Assembly: GCA_040216555.1 (NCBI GenBank)
Contig: JAVJOW010000022.1
Coordinates: 124,001-188,000, forward strand
DNA length: 64,000 nucleotides
Origin: Arenibacter sp040216555
GTDB lineage: Bacteria > Bacteroidota > Bacteroidia > Flavobacteriales > Flavobacteriaceae
Direction of reading: 5' to 3'
Shown here: positions 42,562-51,210 of the stretch, one piece after another
Numbering within the stretch: the first letter of the stretch is position 1
How the letters are laid out: each line of letters starts with the position of its first letter
The notes under the pieces: model-generated
Database searches by the model: none
What the model was told of the DNA's origin: nothing
What the model saw: only the letters and a program-made list of their open reading frames with translations
Position numbers and translations under genes: made by a program

Positions 42562-44073
42562 ATGCAGGCCTTTCAAAAAAACAGTGAAATATTCAATCTA
42601 CTTTCCGAAGGGGTATCCGAAGGAATTATAGTTGTCAATACCAAACAGATTATAGTAGCCACCAATTCCTCGGCCGGGAGAATGTTTGGCTACGAAAAAG
42701 GAGAACTTTTGGGAAAACCATTGGACACTCTAATACCCAGAAGGTACCACAGACATCACGGTGACCATGTAGAGGACTTTATTGAAAAAAGTGAACGCCG
42801 GCAAATGGGCCGGGGAAGGGATTTACATGGGGTACGAAGAAATGGGGAGGAATTTCCTGTTGAGGCGGGTCTAAATCCATTCAAGCTTTATGACGAAACC
42901 TATGTAATGGCCCTGGTAATCGATATTACCGAACGCAAGATCAAAGAAAAGGAACTGAGCCATTGGGCCAGGATATTTGATGAATCCCTAAATGAAATCT
43001 ACGTTTTCGACGCCATCTCACAACATTTTGTAAACGTAAACAAGGAGGCCCAGCGAAATATGGGCTATAACCTGGAAGAGTTTAAGGCCATGAAGCCATT
43101 GGATATAAAACCCCATATGGATTCGCCACAATTCCAGTTACTAATAGAGCCCCTGCTTAATGGCTCAAGGGACAAGGTAAAGTTTGAGACCGACCATCAA
43201 AGAAAGGACGGGTCCACCTATCCCGTAGAAGTACATTTGCAATTATCGACATTTGGAGAAAAAGATGTTATTGTAGCTATAATTCTTGATATAACAGAGC
43301 GAAAGAATTATACCGAAAAATTAGAAAAAAAGGTCCAAGAACGCACCAAACAACTGACGGAAGCCTTGGCCAAGGAGAAGGAATTGAATGAGCTTAAAAC
43401 GCGCTTCCTATCCTTGGTTTCCCATGAATTCAAAACCCCTTTGAGCAGTATTCTTACCTCCATAACCTTATTGTCCAAATATACCGAAAGCCACCAACAG
43501 GAAAAGCGGGACAAACACGTAGAAACCATAAAGAACAAAGTACGGTATTTGGATACCATTTTAACCGATTTTCTTTCGGTAGAACGTTTGGATTCCGGAA
43601 AGGTAAATTACAAGATCGAAACTTTCCCTCTAAGCAAAATTATAAACGAGGTAGTCTATGGTGCCAACATGCTACTTAAGGCGGGCCAAACCATCCAATA
43701 TCCAGAGAATATCGATGACATTTTCATCAGATTTGATGAAAAAACCTTGGAACTGGCCTTGTCCAACTTAATTCACAATGCCATTAAATATTCCCCTGAG
43801 GATAGCACCATAGACGTTGTAGTAAAAAATGGAACCGACACTGTTTTAATCCATATAATCGATCGTGGTATTGGGATTCCTGCCGAGGAACAAAAACATA
43901 TTTTCAATCGCTATTTCCGGGCAGAAAATGCATTGTTGAACCAAGGTACGGGCATTGGACTTAACATTGCCAAACAACATTTGGAGAATCTTGGCGCCAC
44001 CATTGAATTTACCAGTGAAGAAAATAAAGGATCTATTTTTACAATAGTTATCCCATTAGAAAACATAAATTGA
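42562..44073 (+). CDS. PAS histidine kinase 2 (FixL-like first PAS)
   Basis: 503 residues, soluble. PAS 1 (about 8-125), PAS 2 (130-248), coiled coil (248-280), HisKA with His288 in SHEFKTP, HATPase (about 385-500) with NLIHNAIKY and DRGIGIP. PAS 1 aligns without gaps to the FixL haem segment: H66 falls on the haem-ligand His200 of Bradyrhizobium FixL and R86 on Arg220, exactly 20 residues apart. Many non-haem PAS domains share this pattern, so haem and oxygen sensing is only a hypothesis. It is followed after 7 bases by REC-CRP regulator 2. A -7-like box ends 5 bases before the ATG, so the message may be nearly leaderless. Confidence 0.88.
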   Translation: MQAFQKNSEIFNLLSEGVSEGIIVVNTKQIIVATNSSAGRMFGYEKGELLGKPLDTLIPRRYHRHHGDHVEDFIEKSERRQMGRGRDLHGVRRNGEEFPVEAGLNPFKLYDETYVMALVIDITERKIKEKELSHWARIFDESLNEIYVFDAISQHFVNVNKEAQRNMGYNLEEFKAMKPLDIKPHMDSPQFQLLIEPLLNGSRDKVKFETDHQRKDGSTYPVEVHLQLSTFGEKDVIVAIILDITERKNYTEKLEKKVQERTKQLTEALAKEKELNELKTRFLSLVSHEFKTPLSSILTSITLLSKYTESHQQEKRDKHVETIKNKVRYLDTILTDFLSVERLDSGKVNYKIETFPLSKIINEVVYGANMLLKAGQTIQYPENIDDIFIRFDEKTLELALSNLIHNAIKYSPEDSTIDVVVKNGTDTVLIHIIDRGIGIPAEEQKHIFNRYFRAENALLNQGTGIGLNIAKQHLENLGATIEFTSEENKGSIFTIVIPLENIN

Positions 44074-44080
44074 AAGAACA

Positions 44081-45133
44081 ATGAAGACTATTCTATTGAT
44101 CGAGGACGATAGGGCCTTACGTGAAAACACTGAAGAGCTTTTGGAGCTTTCAGGTTATTCCATGATTACTGCCCCAAACGGAAAAATTGGTATTCAAATG
44201 GCGAAAGAAAAATTGCCGGATATCATCGTCTGTGACATTATGATGCCAGAATTGGATGGTTATGGCGTTTTAAAAGACCTGTCTTCCGATGAAAAAACTA
44301 AACATATTCCCTTTATATTCCTATCTGCCAAAACCGAACACAAGGAGATACGACGAGGAATGGATCTTGGTGCCGATGATTACCTTACCAAGCCTTTTGA
44401 AGAGGAAGACCTCATAAACGCCATAGAAAGTAGATTGGCCAAAGTGGAGCTTTTGGGACGTATGGCAAAGGAAGGAACGCTGGATCCGGCAGTTTCGGAA
44501 GATCAGATACGCACCTTGAACGAGTTGAAGAATTTTTTTGACGACAATGGCGAACCTACAAGTTTTCCCCAAGGTAGTACCATCTACCAAGAAGGTACCT
44601 ATTCCCATAAAATATACCTTATCCTAAAGGGGGTAGTAAAATGCCATACTATGGACGAGGACGGAAAAGAACTGATCACTTCCCTCTATAGGGCAGACGA
44701 CTTTTTGGGATTTACATCTTTCATAGACAACATTCCGTATCAGGAATCTGCAACTGCTATTGAGGATGTGGAACTGGCCGGGATATCCAAGGAAAATTTA
44801 AAACAGGTATTGGAAAAGAACCACAATATCTCTCTGGAACTGATGGAACTGCTTACTGGAAATATTAAGGACATAAAACAGCAATTGTTGCAAATGGCCT
44901 ACAGTTCCGTTCGTAAGAAGACCGCACAAACTTTGTTACAGTTCGCAGAAATAATGAACAAAAAAACCGAGGATCCCATTAAAATTTCCCGAAACGATCT
45001 TGCCAGTGTAGCTGGTATTGCCACCGAAAGCCTTATACGCACGCTGTCAGGTTTTAAAAAGGAAGGACTTATAGACATTGAAGGCAGAAATATCCGCATC
45101 AAGGAATTAAAGGCCCTACAATACATCAATTAA
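44081..45133 (+). CDS. REC-CRP fusion response regulator 2
   Basis: 350 residues, same architecture as the regulator at 25694: receiver with Asp52 and Lys104, cNMP-like domain about 150-240, winged helix 280-345. Recognition helix E316-S-L-I-R320, the same Glu-x-x-Ile-Arg pattern as regulator 1, so both probably bind the same operator. No cAMP-binding Arg-Ser pair and no FNR cysteine cluster. Cognate kinase is encoded directly upstream, and the USP array starts about 100 bases downstream behind the operator at 45167. Confidence 0.88.
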   Translation: MKTILLIEDDRALRENTEELLELSGYSMITAPNGKIGIQMAKEKLPDIIVCDIMMPELDGYGVLKDLSSDEKTKHIPFIFLSAKTEHKEIRRGMDLGADDYLTKPFEEEDLINAIESRLAKVELLGRMAKEGTLDPAVSEDQIRTLNELKNFFDDNGEPTSFPQGSTIYQEGTYSHKIYLILKGVVKCHTMDEDGKELITSLYRADDFLGFTSFIDNIPYQESATAIEDVELAGISKENLKQVLEKNHNISLELMELLTGNIKDIKQQLLQMAYSSVRKKTAQTLLQFAEIMNKKTEDPIKISRNDLASVAGIATESLIRTLSGFKKEGLIDIEGRNIRIKELKALQYIN

Positions 45134-45166
45134 GTATATTCCCAAAACTATATTTTTATTGTAAAC

Positions 45167-45178
45167 TGACCAATGTCA
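45167..45178 (+). promoter_or_regulatory. TGAY-N4-RTCA operator for the first clustered USP
   Basis: TGACCAATGTCA, with a perfect -7 box TAGTTTTG (45202-45209) ending exactly 36.5 bp after the centre; ATG at 45235. Confidence 0.82.
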
Positions 45179-45234
45179 TATTTCAGTTATGACCATAAGT
45201 TTAGTTTTGTATTGATGTAGCTATTTAAATTTGA

Positions 45235-46071
45235 ATGAAGAATATACTGTTCCCCACCGATTTTTCCCTAAATTCATGGAACGCTATTAAATATGCCATA
45301 GAGCTGTTCAAAGATGCCCCCTGTAATTTTTACGTTCTCCATGTTGATTCTTTGAGTCGATCCGGTGTAGCAAGCAATTCCTTTGTTATGCCATCCAAAG
45401 GCATCAATATGGCGCTCAGGGACCAACTAGCGGATACCTTTGCCCGAATTAAGTCCATCACCACCAACAAGGAACATCATTTTATTGCTCTCCATGAATA
45501 TGGAAATCTCATTGATATTATGCGAAAGACCGTATTGGATAAAAAGATAAGTCTAATTGTCATGGGGACCAAAGGGGCTTCTGGCATAAAAGAAACCATT
45601 TTGGGCAGTAATACCAAGAATGTCATGACCAAAGTAGCCTGTAATCTATTGATGATTCCGGAAAAAGTTGTGCAGGGCATCCCCAAGGAAGTTGCCTTTC
45701 CTACCGATTACAATATTTTCTATTCCCATTCTATTTTGGAGGCTATTTCAAAAATGTTACGTCTAACCGAAGCCAAGTTAAAAGTTATTAATGTCTCTAA
45801 ACCCAGTGTATTTTTAAATGATACCCAAAATCAGAATATGGCCTATCTACAGGACTATTTACTGGAACTATTTGAAAGATCGCATAGCATTCACAACCTA
45901 AAACATGAAAAAACAAAAAGTGCCATTGAGCAATTTGTGGTCAGCGAGAAAATTGATATGGTAATCATGGTGGCCAAGAACCTTAATTTTCTACAGCAAC
46001 TGCTTTTCGACACCGCCATTAAAAAAATTAGTTTTCAGACCAGTGTACCTTTACTAGTCCTGCACGAATAA
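45235..46071 (+). CDS. universal stress protein (array copy 1)
   Basis: 278 residues. Domain 1 carries GTKGASGIKETILGS (near residue 111). Domain 2 has lost the ATP motif and reads VAKNLNFLQQLLFDTAIKKI. It is closest in this window to copy 6 (49909), which shares the VAKNLNFL segment, suggesting a later duplication inside the array. A monocistronic unit is likely, since copy 2 has its own operator. Confidence 0.88.
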   Translation: MKNILFPTDFSLNSWNAIKYAIELFKDAPCNFYVLHVDSLSRSGVASNSFVMPSKGINMALRDQLADTFARIKSITTNKEHHFIALHEYGNLIDIMRKTVLDKKISLIVMGTKGASGIKETILGSNTKNVMTKVACNLLMIPEKVVQGIPKEVAFPTDYNIFYSHSILEAISKMLRLTEAKLKVINVSKPSVFLNDTQNQNMAYLQDYLLELFERSHSIHNLKHEKTKSAIEQFVVSEKIDMVIMVAKNLNFLQQLLFDTAIKKISFQTSVPLLVLHE

Positions 46072-46102
46072 ACACACCCCCCATAGATTGATATTGGGCT
46101 AC

Positions 46103-46114
46103 TGATAAATATCA
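46103..46114 (+). promoter_or_regulatory. TGAY-N4-RTCA operator for the USP trio 46168-48746
   Basis: TGATAAATATCA; perfect -7 box TAACTTTG (46138-46145) ends exactly 36.5 bp after the centre. Confidence 0.82.
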
Positions 46115-46167
46115 TAGGTTTTAAAGGTGGCTACCGATAACTTTGGTAGGTATACAAAAGAAAACCT

Positions 46168-47013
46168 ATGAAAGCAGTTTTGATTCCTACCGATTTCTCC
46201 AATAGTGCCATGCATGCCATAGATTATGCACTGAATCTATACAAATGTGAACGCACCAATTTCTATTTTTTACATGCCTATGCCGACGAGGTCTATGGAC
46301 CGTTCAAAACTAATGGGGAAACTTCTTTTGAAGAGCAAAAGGAAACTGTCAAGAATAATACGGATAAATCTTTAAAAGATCTCATCCAAAAACTAACTGT
46401 TAGGGAGCACAATCCAAAACACACCTATGAAACGCTTTCGGCATTCGACACTTTGGTCGATGCTGTTAACGACTTTGCCAACCGAATAAATGTTGACTTG
46501 GTCATAATGGGTACAAAAGGACAAACTGCCGACAAAAAAATTACTTTTGGCAGCCATACGGTACAGGTTTTCAAATACGTACAGTGCCCAGTACTCGCAG
46601 TTCCTTTGGACTATAAGTACCATCAGCCAAAAAAGATACTGTTTCCCACAGATTATATGTTGCCCTATAAACGTAGGGAATTAAAGTTGCTGAACACCTT
46701 GGCAGCCGAATTTAAATCTGAAATATATTGCCTTTACATTTCAGACTTTGAAGATTTGAACAACAGACAGATAGACAACCAGCGTTTCCTTAGGGAATCT
46801 TTGACAGAAGCCTTCCTGTTTTTTGAAAGGCTCCCCACTAAGAATAAGGCGGAGGCCATAATGGATCACATCAAAAAGAACAACATAAATTTATTGGTCA
46901 TGGTAAACTCGCGCCATTCATTCTTGGAAGATATGCTTTACAGATCAACGGTAGACGAAATTGGGCTACGTTTAAAGATTCCCTTTTTGGTTATGCAGAA
47001 TCTACCGCGATAA
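46168..47013 (+). CDS. universal stress protein (array copy 2)
   Basis: 281 residues. Domain 1 has GTKGQTADKKITFGS, which keeps the glycines of the nucleotide motif but replaces the usual small residues between them. Domain 2 is degenerate (VNSRHSFLEDMLYRSTVDEI). First gene of a three-USP operon: copy 3 follows after 18 bases and copy 4 overlaps copy 3 by 4 bases. Confidence 0.87.
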   Translation: MKAVLIPTDFSNSAMHAIDYALNLYKCERTNFYFLHAYADEVYGPFKTNGETSFEEQKETVKNNTDKSLKDLIQKLTVREHNPKHTYETLSAFDTLVDAVNDFANRINVDLVIMGTKGQTADKKITFGSHTVQVFKYVQCPVLAVPLDYKYHQPKKILFPTDYMLPYKRRELKLLNTLAAEFKSEIYCLYISDFEDLNNRQIDNQRFLRESLTEAFLFFERLPTKNKAEAIMDHIKKNNINLLVMVNSRHSFLEDMLYRSTVDEIGLRLKIPFLVMQNLPR

Positions 47014-47031
47014 ATTTAAAAAGTTACAAGG

Positions 47032-47901
47032 ATGAAAAAAGTTTTATTACCCACCGATTTTTCCGCCAACGCTTGGAACGCCATCACGTATGCCGTGAAT
47101 TATTTCCAAAATGAAAAGTGTCTTTTCTACATACTCCACACCTATACACCCACTTTTTATAGGGTAGATTATATGATGGGCGGTCCGGTGAACAGTGCTA
47201 TTCCGGACAAGGGGGTAGAGGCGGCCCAGAAAGGATTGGAAAAAACGCTTAGGGATATAAGGAAGCATTACCCCAATAAAAACCATCAATTCAAGACCAT
47301 TTCTTCTTTTAATATTCTGACCGATGAAATTGAGGAGGTTACTGCACGGGAAGGATTGGACCTCATTGCCATGGGAACCCAGGGGGCTACAGGGGCCAAG
47401 GAAATCTTTTTGGGAACCAACACGATCCATGTTATCAAAAAAGCCAAGATTCCGGTATTGGCCATTCCCAATGGTTATGCCTTTAAGGAAATTGATTCTA
47501 TCGTCTTCCCTACAGATTACACCAGGCCTTATGACCCGGAAGCTTTAGGTTTTCTAGCTGAAATTTGCAAATTGCAAAAGGCTAAATTGATTGTATTGAA
47601 TGTTAAGGAGGATTTTGTTCTTAATGAGAAACAAAATGCCCACAAAAAAGCCCTTGGCACTTTACTTCAACCCATGGACCATAGCTTTGAGCAGGTGAAG
47701 GGCGAATTAATGCCCAATGCCATACATGAATATGTGGAAAAACACAGTATTGGTTTACTGGCCATTATGAACCGCAAGCATACTTTTTTACACCGACTTA
47801 TCAATAAATCTACCGTAGACTCCATTGGATATCATTCCAGGATACCATTTTTGGCTATACCGGACCGTTGGGAAGAACCCCTTAAAAAAACCGAATCATG
47901 A
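47032..47901 (+). CDS. universal stress protein (array copy 3)
   Basis: 289 residues, slightly long because of a KKTES tail. Domain 1 motif GTQGATGAKEIFLGT; domain 2 MNRKHTFLHRLINKSTVDSI without nucleotide motif. It shares the STVD(S/E)I element with copy 2. Its stop overlaps the start of copy 4 (ATGA), implying coupled translation and possibly hetero-oligomers (inference). Confidence 0.87.
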   Translation: MKKVLLPTDFSANAWNAITYAVNYFQNEKCLFYILHTYTPTFYRVDYMMGGPVNSAIPDKGVEAAQKGLEKTLRDIRKHYPNKNHQFKTISSFNILTDEIEEVTAREGLDLIAMGTQGATGAKEIFLGTNTIHVIKKAKIPVLAIPNGYAFKEIDSIVFPTDYTRPYDPEALGFLAEICKLQKAKLIVLNVKEDFVLNEKQNAHKKALGTLLQPMDHSFEQVKGELMPNAIHEYVEKHSIGLLAIMNRKHTFLHRLINKSTVDSIGYHSRIPFLAIPDRWEEPLKKTES

Positions 47902-48746
47902 AAAAGATCCTGTTGCCCACCGATTTTTCCGATAATGCTTGGAATGCCATATTTACGGCACTAAAACTCTATGCCGATGTAAAATGCAAGTTTCACATTT
48001 TACATGCTTATGAGCCAAAAACCTTGAACATGTTAGGGCAAAAAAGTCAACAGCGAATAGGAATCATTTATGATTCATTGGCACTGAATTCCGCTCAGGA
48101 ATTGGAAAAGATATTGTCCTACCTAAGCGAAAACCACAACAACCCGAATCACAGTTTTGAAACCATTTCCAAGTCCGATACTTTGGAAGTATCCATCAAG
48201 GAATTAGTGTCGACTAAGGATATAGACCTCGTTGTTATGGGTACTCAAGGTGCTACTGGAGCAAAGGAAATCTTTATGGGCAGTAATACGGTAAAAGTCC
48301 TAAAACAACTTAAAAATATTTCCATTTTAGTGGTTCCCAATGACTTTAACTTCCAAAAGCTAAAAACACTTGTATTTCCAACAGATTATACCAGAAAATA
48401 TGAAAAGTTTGAACTATTGCCCATGATAGAACTTACAAAACTTTGGAACGCAAGCATACAGGTTATACATGTGGCAGTAGAATTTACACTCAACGATCTC
48501 CAGGAAGCGAACCTAATAATTTTGGAAGAGCGTTTAGCAGGCAATAACTATTCGCTAAATGAACTTGGCTTCAAGGGCAACATTGCTCAAAGTGTTGAGC
48601 AGTATGTAGCTGAAACCAGGGCAGATTTACTGACCATGGTGCGGTACCAACATAACTTTTGGGAAAGAATTATCGATGAGCCTGTTATAAAAAAAATAGC
48701 CTTCCATTCCATGGTGCCGGTCTTGTTCCTGCCCGAGCAGTCATAG
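47898..48746 (+). CDS. universal stress protein (array copy 4)
   Basis: 282 residues. Domain 1 motif GTQGATGAKEIFMGS is nearly that of copy 3. Domain 2 has VRYQHNFWERIIDEPVIKKI. Last gene of the trio. The 167-base gap behind it holds a run of 13 A (48773-48785) next to a GGTCAA/TTGACC inverted repeat (48750-48772). Confidence 0.87.
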   Translation: MKKILLPTDFSDNAWNAIFTALKLYADVKCKFHILHAYEPKTLNMLGQKSQQRIGIIYDSLALNSAQELEKILSYLSENHNNPNHSFETISKSDTLEVSIKELVSTKDIDLVVMGTQGATGAKEIFMGSNTVKVLKQLKNISILVVPNDFNFQKLKTLVFPTDYTRKYEKFELLPMIELTKLWNASIQVIHVAVEFTLNDLQEANLIILEERLAGNNYSLNELGFKGNIAQSVEQYVAETRADLLTMVRYQHNFWERIIDEPVIKKIAFHSMVPVLFLPEQS

Positions 48747-48913
48747 GATGGTCAACTAAAAGCCAATTGACCAAAAAAAAAAAAATGTTACCTACATGAT
48801 TCAGAAAATTATTATGCACTAAGGGTAATAACATTTTTAATCACAACAGATTACAACTGCCAGAATGAAACTTTCAATATGGTGTGACCACAAATAGCAA
48901 TAAAAACAAACAC

Positions 48914-49774
48914 ATGAAAGCAAAACATATACTACTACCCACGGACTTCTCGGCAAACGCCCGGAATGCCATAGACTACGCCATTTACCTTTTTGAAAAA
49001 GTGGATTGTGTTTTCCATATTTTACATGCCTTCGAAGTTGGGGCATCCAATTTAAGCAGTACTATGGGAAAGGCAAAGGACACTCGCCTTTTTAGGGCAA
49101 TTAAGGACGAATCTCAGAGAGATATAAATTCGCTAATAGACGAATTGCAATCCACGAACAAAAATAGTAAGCACTCCTTTAAGGGATTAAGTATTGCCGA
49201 TTCCTTGGTAAATGCCATAGGAAGAATTACAATAGATGAAGGCATACAATACATTTTTATGGGCACCAAAGGTTCCTCCGCTCTGAAGGAGGTATTTATG
49301 GGCAGTAATACGGTAAGGATTATACAGAAAATAGACTTCTGCCCTATCATTGCCGTTCCTGAAAATTATGATTTTGATCTTCCTGACGAAATAGCCTTTG
49401 CCACAAATTTTGAACATATTTACAGTGAGGTAGAACTGGTACCGCTCATAGGATTGGCAAAATTATGGAACTCCAAAATCACCATCGTACATATTGATAC
49501 CGGCAAGGAATTGCAACCCCATCAACAAACAGCCAAAGATACATTGCCCAAAAGGTTCTTTGGCCTAAATCACGGTTTTGAAGAGATTAAAGGACATACT
49601 TCTATTTCTGGGGCCATAAATGGCTATACCCATGAAAATGAAAATATAGGAATGATTGCCATGGTAAATTATTGGCACAGTTTCTTTGAGAAGTTAACCA
49701 AAGAAAATGTTATAAAGCGGGTAGCCTTCAATACGGAAGTACCTTTTTTAATATTTCCCCTGATAGAACCCTAA
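48914..49774 (+). CDS. universal stress protein (array copy 5)
   Basis: 286 residues from the ATG at 48914 (a GTG 30 bases upstream would add a polar N-K-rich tail unlike its relatives). Domain 1 motif GTKGSSALKEVFMGS; domain 2 VNYWHSFFEKLTKENVIKRV. No full operator precedes it. At the expected place lies TGATTCAGAAAA (48797-48808) with a good first half only, 36.5 bp before CATTTTTA (48832-48839), so a decayed or half-site promoter or read-through from copy 4 is possible. Confidence 0.85.
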   Translation: MKAKHILLPTDFSANARNAIDYAIYLFEKVDCVFHILHAFEVGASNLSSTMGKAKDTRLFRAIKDESQRDINSLIDELQSTNKNSKHSFKGLSIADSLVNAIGRITIDEGIQYIFMGTKGSSALKEVFMGSNTVRIIQKIDFCPIIAVPENYDFDLPDEIAFATNFEHIYSEVELVPLIGLAKLWNSKITIVHIDTGKELQPHQQTAKDTLPKRFFGLNHGFEEIKGHTSISGAINGYTHENENIGMIAMVNYWHSFFEKLTKENVIKRVAFNTEVPFLIFPLIEP

Positions 49775-49809
49775 ACGTTGCTACCATTTTACAACAATTA
49801 CGGCCCACA

Positions 49810-49821
49810 TGATATATGTCA
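49810..49821 (+). promoter_or_regulatory. TGAY-N4-RTCA operator for array copy 6
   Basis: TGATATATGTCA; -7 box TAATTTTA (49845-49852) ends exactly 36.5 bp after the centre (final A instead of G). Confidence 0.77.
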
Positions 49822-49908
49822 TAGGGCAACAATTCTAGAGCAATTAATTTTAGTTCACTGAATTCAACCAACAAAACCAAACCATATTGAACCGTTAAAA
49901 TAACATTT

Positions 49909-50748
49909 ATGAAAAATATATTGATACCTACCGACTTTTCTGAAAATGCCTGGAATGCCATTAAATATGGTACGGCATTGTACTCTAAAACCAGATGTAC
50001 TTTTCATATTATTCATATAAATCCCATTTCCTACAATTCCGGTGGCGAAGCTGCCATGTACGTTTCTCCGGAAATATTGGAAGAAACCATCCTTAAGGAA
50101 AGTAAGGAAAAATTGGAAAAATTGCTCAAAAAGATTGAACGCTTGCCCTTAAACACCAAACATACCTTTAATACAACGGCACTGTACGGATTTTTTACGG
50201 ATCATATTAAGCAGGAAGTAAAGGATAAAAGTATTGACCTGATCATTATGGGAACTAAAGGAGCTACCGGCCTTAAAGCTGTTTCCTTGGGAAGCAACAC
50301 CGGTAACGTTCTTACCAAGGTGCGATGTGCTGTTCTGGCAGTGCCAGAAGATGCCGAGTATAATAACCCACGGGAAATAGGGTTTCCAACAGATTTCCAG
50401 TTAAGCTATGATATAAAGGTCCTGAACCATATCAAGGAACTTTCAATAATGCACAACTCTGCACTGCGCTTCCTATATGTGTCCCAAAAAGGAAAGGAAC
50501 TCAGCGATCTTCAGATGAAGAACAAGGAATTTTTAAAGAATTATTTTAGGGAAAACGAACATTCATTCCATACCCTAACCGTAAAGAACTTGGATGAGGC
50601 AGTACAGGCATTTGTAGAAAGTAGGGATTTGGATATGTTGGTCATGGTAGCCAAGAACCTAAACTTCCTGGAACGCATCCTATTTAAACCAGCGGTCGAA
50701 AAAATTAGTTACCATACCAAGATTCCATTTCTAATAGTACACGAATAA
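49909..50748 (+). CDS. universal stress protein (array copy 6)
   Basis: 279 residues. Domain 1 motif GTKGATGLKAVSLGS; domain 2 VAKNLNFLERILFKPAVEKI, close to copy 1. Own operator at 49810. It converges with the thioredoxin gene; a hairpin (50770-50796) separates them. Confidence 0.88.
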   Translation: MKNILIPTDFSENAWNAIKYGTALYSKTRCTFHIIHINPISYNSGGEAAMYVSPEILEETILKESKEKLEKLLKKIERLPLNTKHTFNTTALYGFFTDHIKQEVKDKSIDLIIMGTKGATGLKAVSLGSNTGNVLTKVRCAVLAVPEDAEYNNPREIGFPTDFQLSYDIKVLNHIKELSIMHNSALRFLYVSQKGKELSDLQMKNKEFLKNYFRENEHSFHTLTVKNLDEAVQAFVESRDLDMLVMVAKNLNFLERILFKPAVEKISYHTKIPFLIVHE

Positions 50749-50769
50749 GCATGTTGAATTTTGATAATT

Positions 50770-50796
50770 GGGCGAATCCTAGGGACCGGACCGCCC
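50770..50796. terminator. possible terminator between USP copy 6 and thioredoxin
   Basis: GGGCG (50770-50774) pairs with CGCCC (50792-50796), with a further TCC/GGA pairing inside, followed by TTTAAAT. Located between converging stop codons. Confidence 0.45.
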
Positions 50797-50797
50797 T

Positions 50798-51097
50798 TTA
50801 AATATGCTGTTGAACAACCCTCACTATGTCGTTCTTTTGTAGTACACCGGATTGTCGCCAAACCTGCTTCCCGTTTTTAAACAATAACATGGTAGGCACC
50901 CCCCTTACTTGATAAGTACTGGCTAGGTTTTGATTCTTGTCCACATCGATCTTTACAATTTTTAGGGCATTCCCCATTTCCTCCTTGACCTGTTTTAAAA
51001 TGGGTGCCAACATTTTACAAGGTCCACACCAATCCGCATGAAAATCGACCAGAACAGGGGTTTCAGAATTGATAATATTGTTAAAGCTATCCTTCAT
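50798..51097 (-). CDS. trxA: thioredoxin
   Basis: 99 residues, a compact thioredoxin with active site W23-C24-G25-P26-C27 and the cis-proline segment GVPTMLLFKNG. It reduces protein disulfides in the cytoplasm. It is the only non-USP gene inside the USP array and is transcribed against it. Its -7 box TAATTTTA (51116-51123) lies 36.5 bp from the operator at 51147, which also serves USP copy 7 on the other side. Confidence 0.92.
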   Translation of the reverse strand: MKDSFNNIINSETPVLVDFHADWCGPCKMLAPILKQVKEEMGNALKIVKIDVDKNQNLASTYQVRGVPTMLLFKNGKQVWRQSGVLQKNDIVRVVQQHI

Positions 51098-51146
51098 AAT
51101 CCAATTTTTGAGAAGTAAAATTACCTAAACAAAGAGAATATGAAAC

Positions 51147-51158
51147 TGACGAATATCA
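51147..51158. promoter_or_regulatory. shared TGAY-N4-RTCA operator, thioredoxin and USP copy 7
   Basis: TGACGAATATCA. Plus-side -7 box TAGATTTA (51182-51189) and minus-side TAATTTTA (51116-51123) each end exactly 36.5 bp from the centre: a symmetric divergent promoter. Confidence 0.78.
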
Positions 51159-51210
51159 TGGTTTTCAAAATTCTTCCGCTTTAGATTTACGTACTAATGT
51201 AATAAACACT

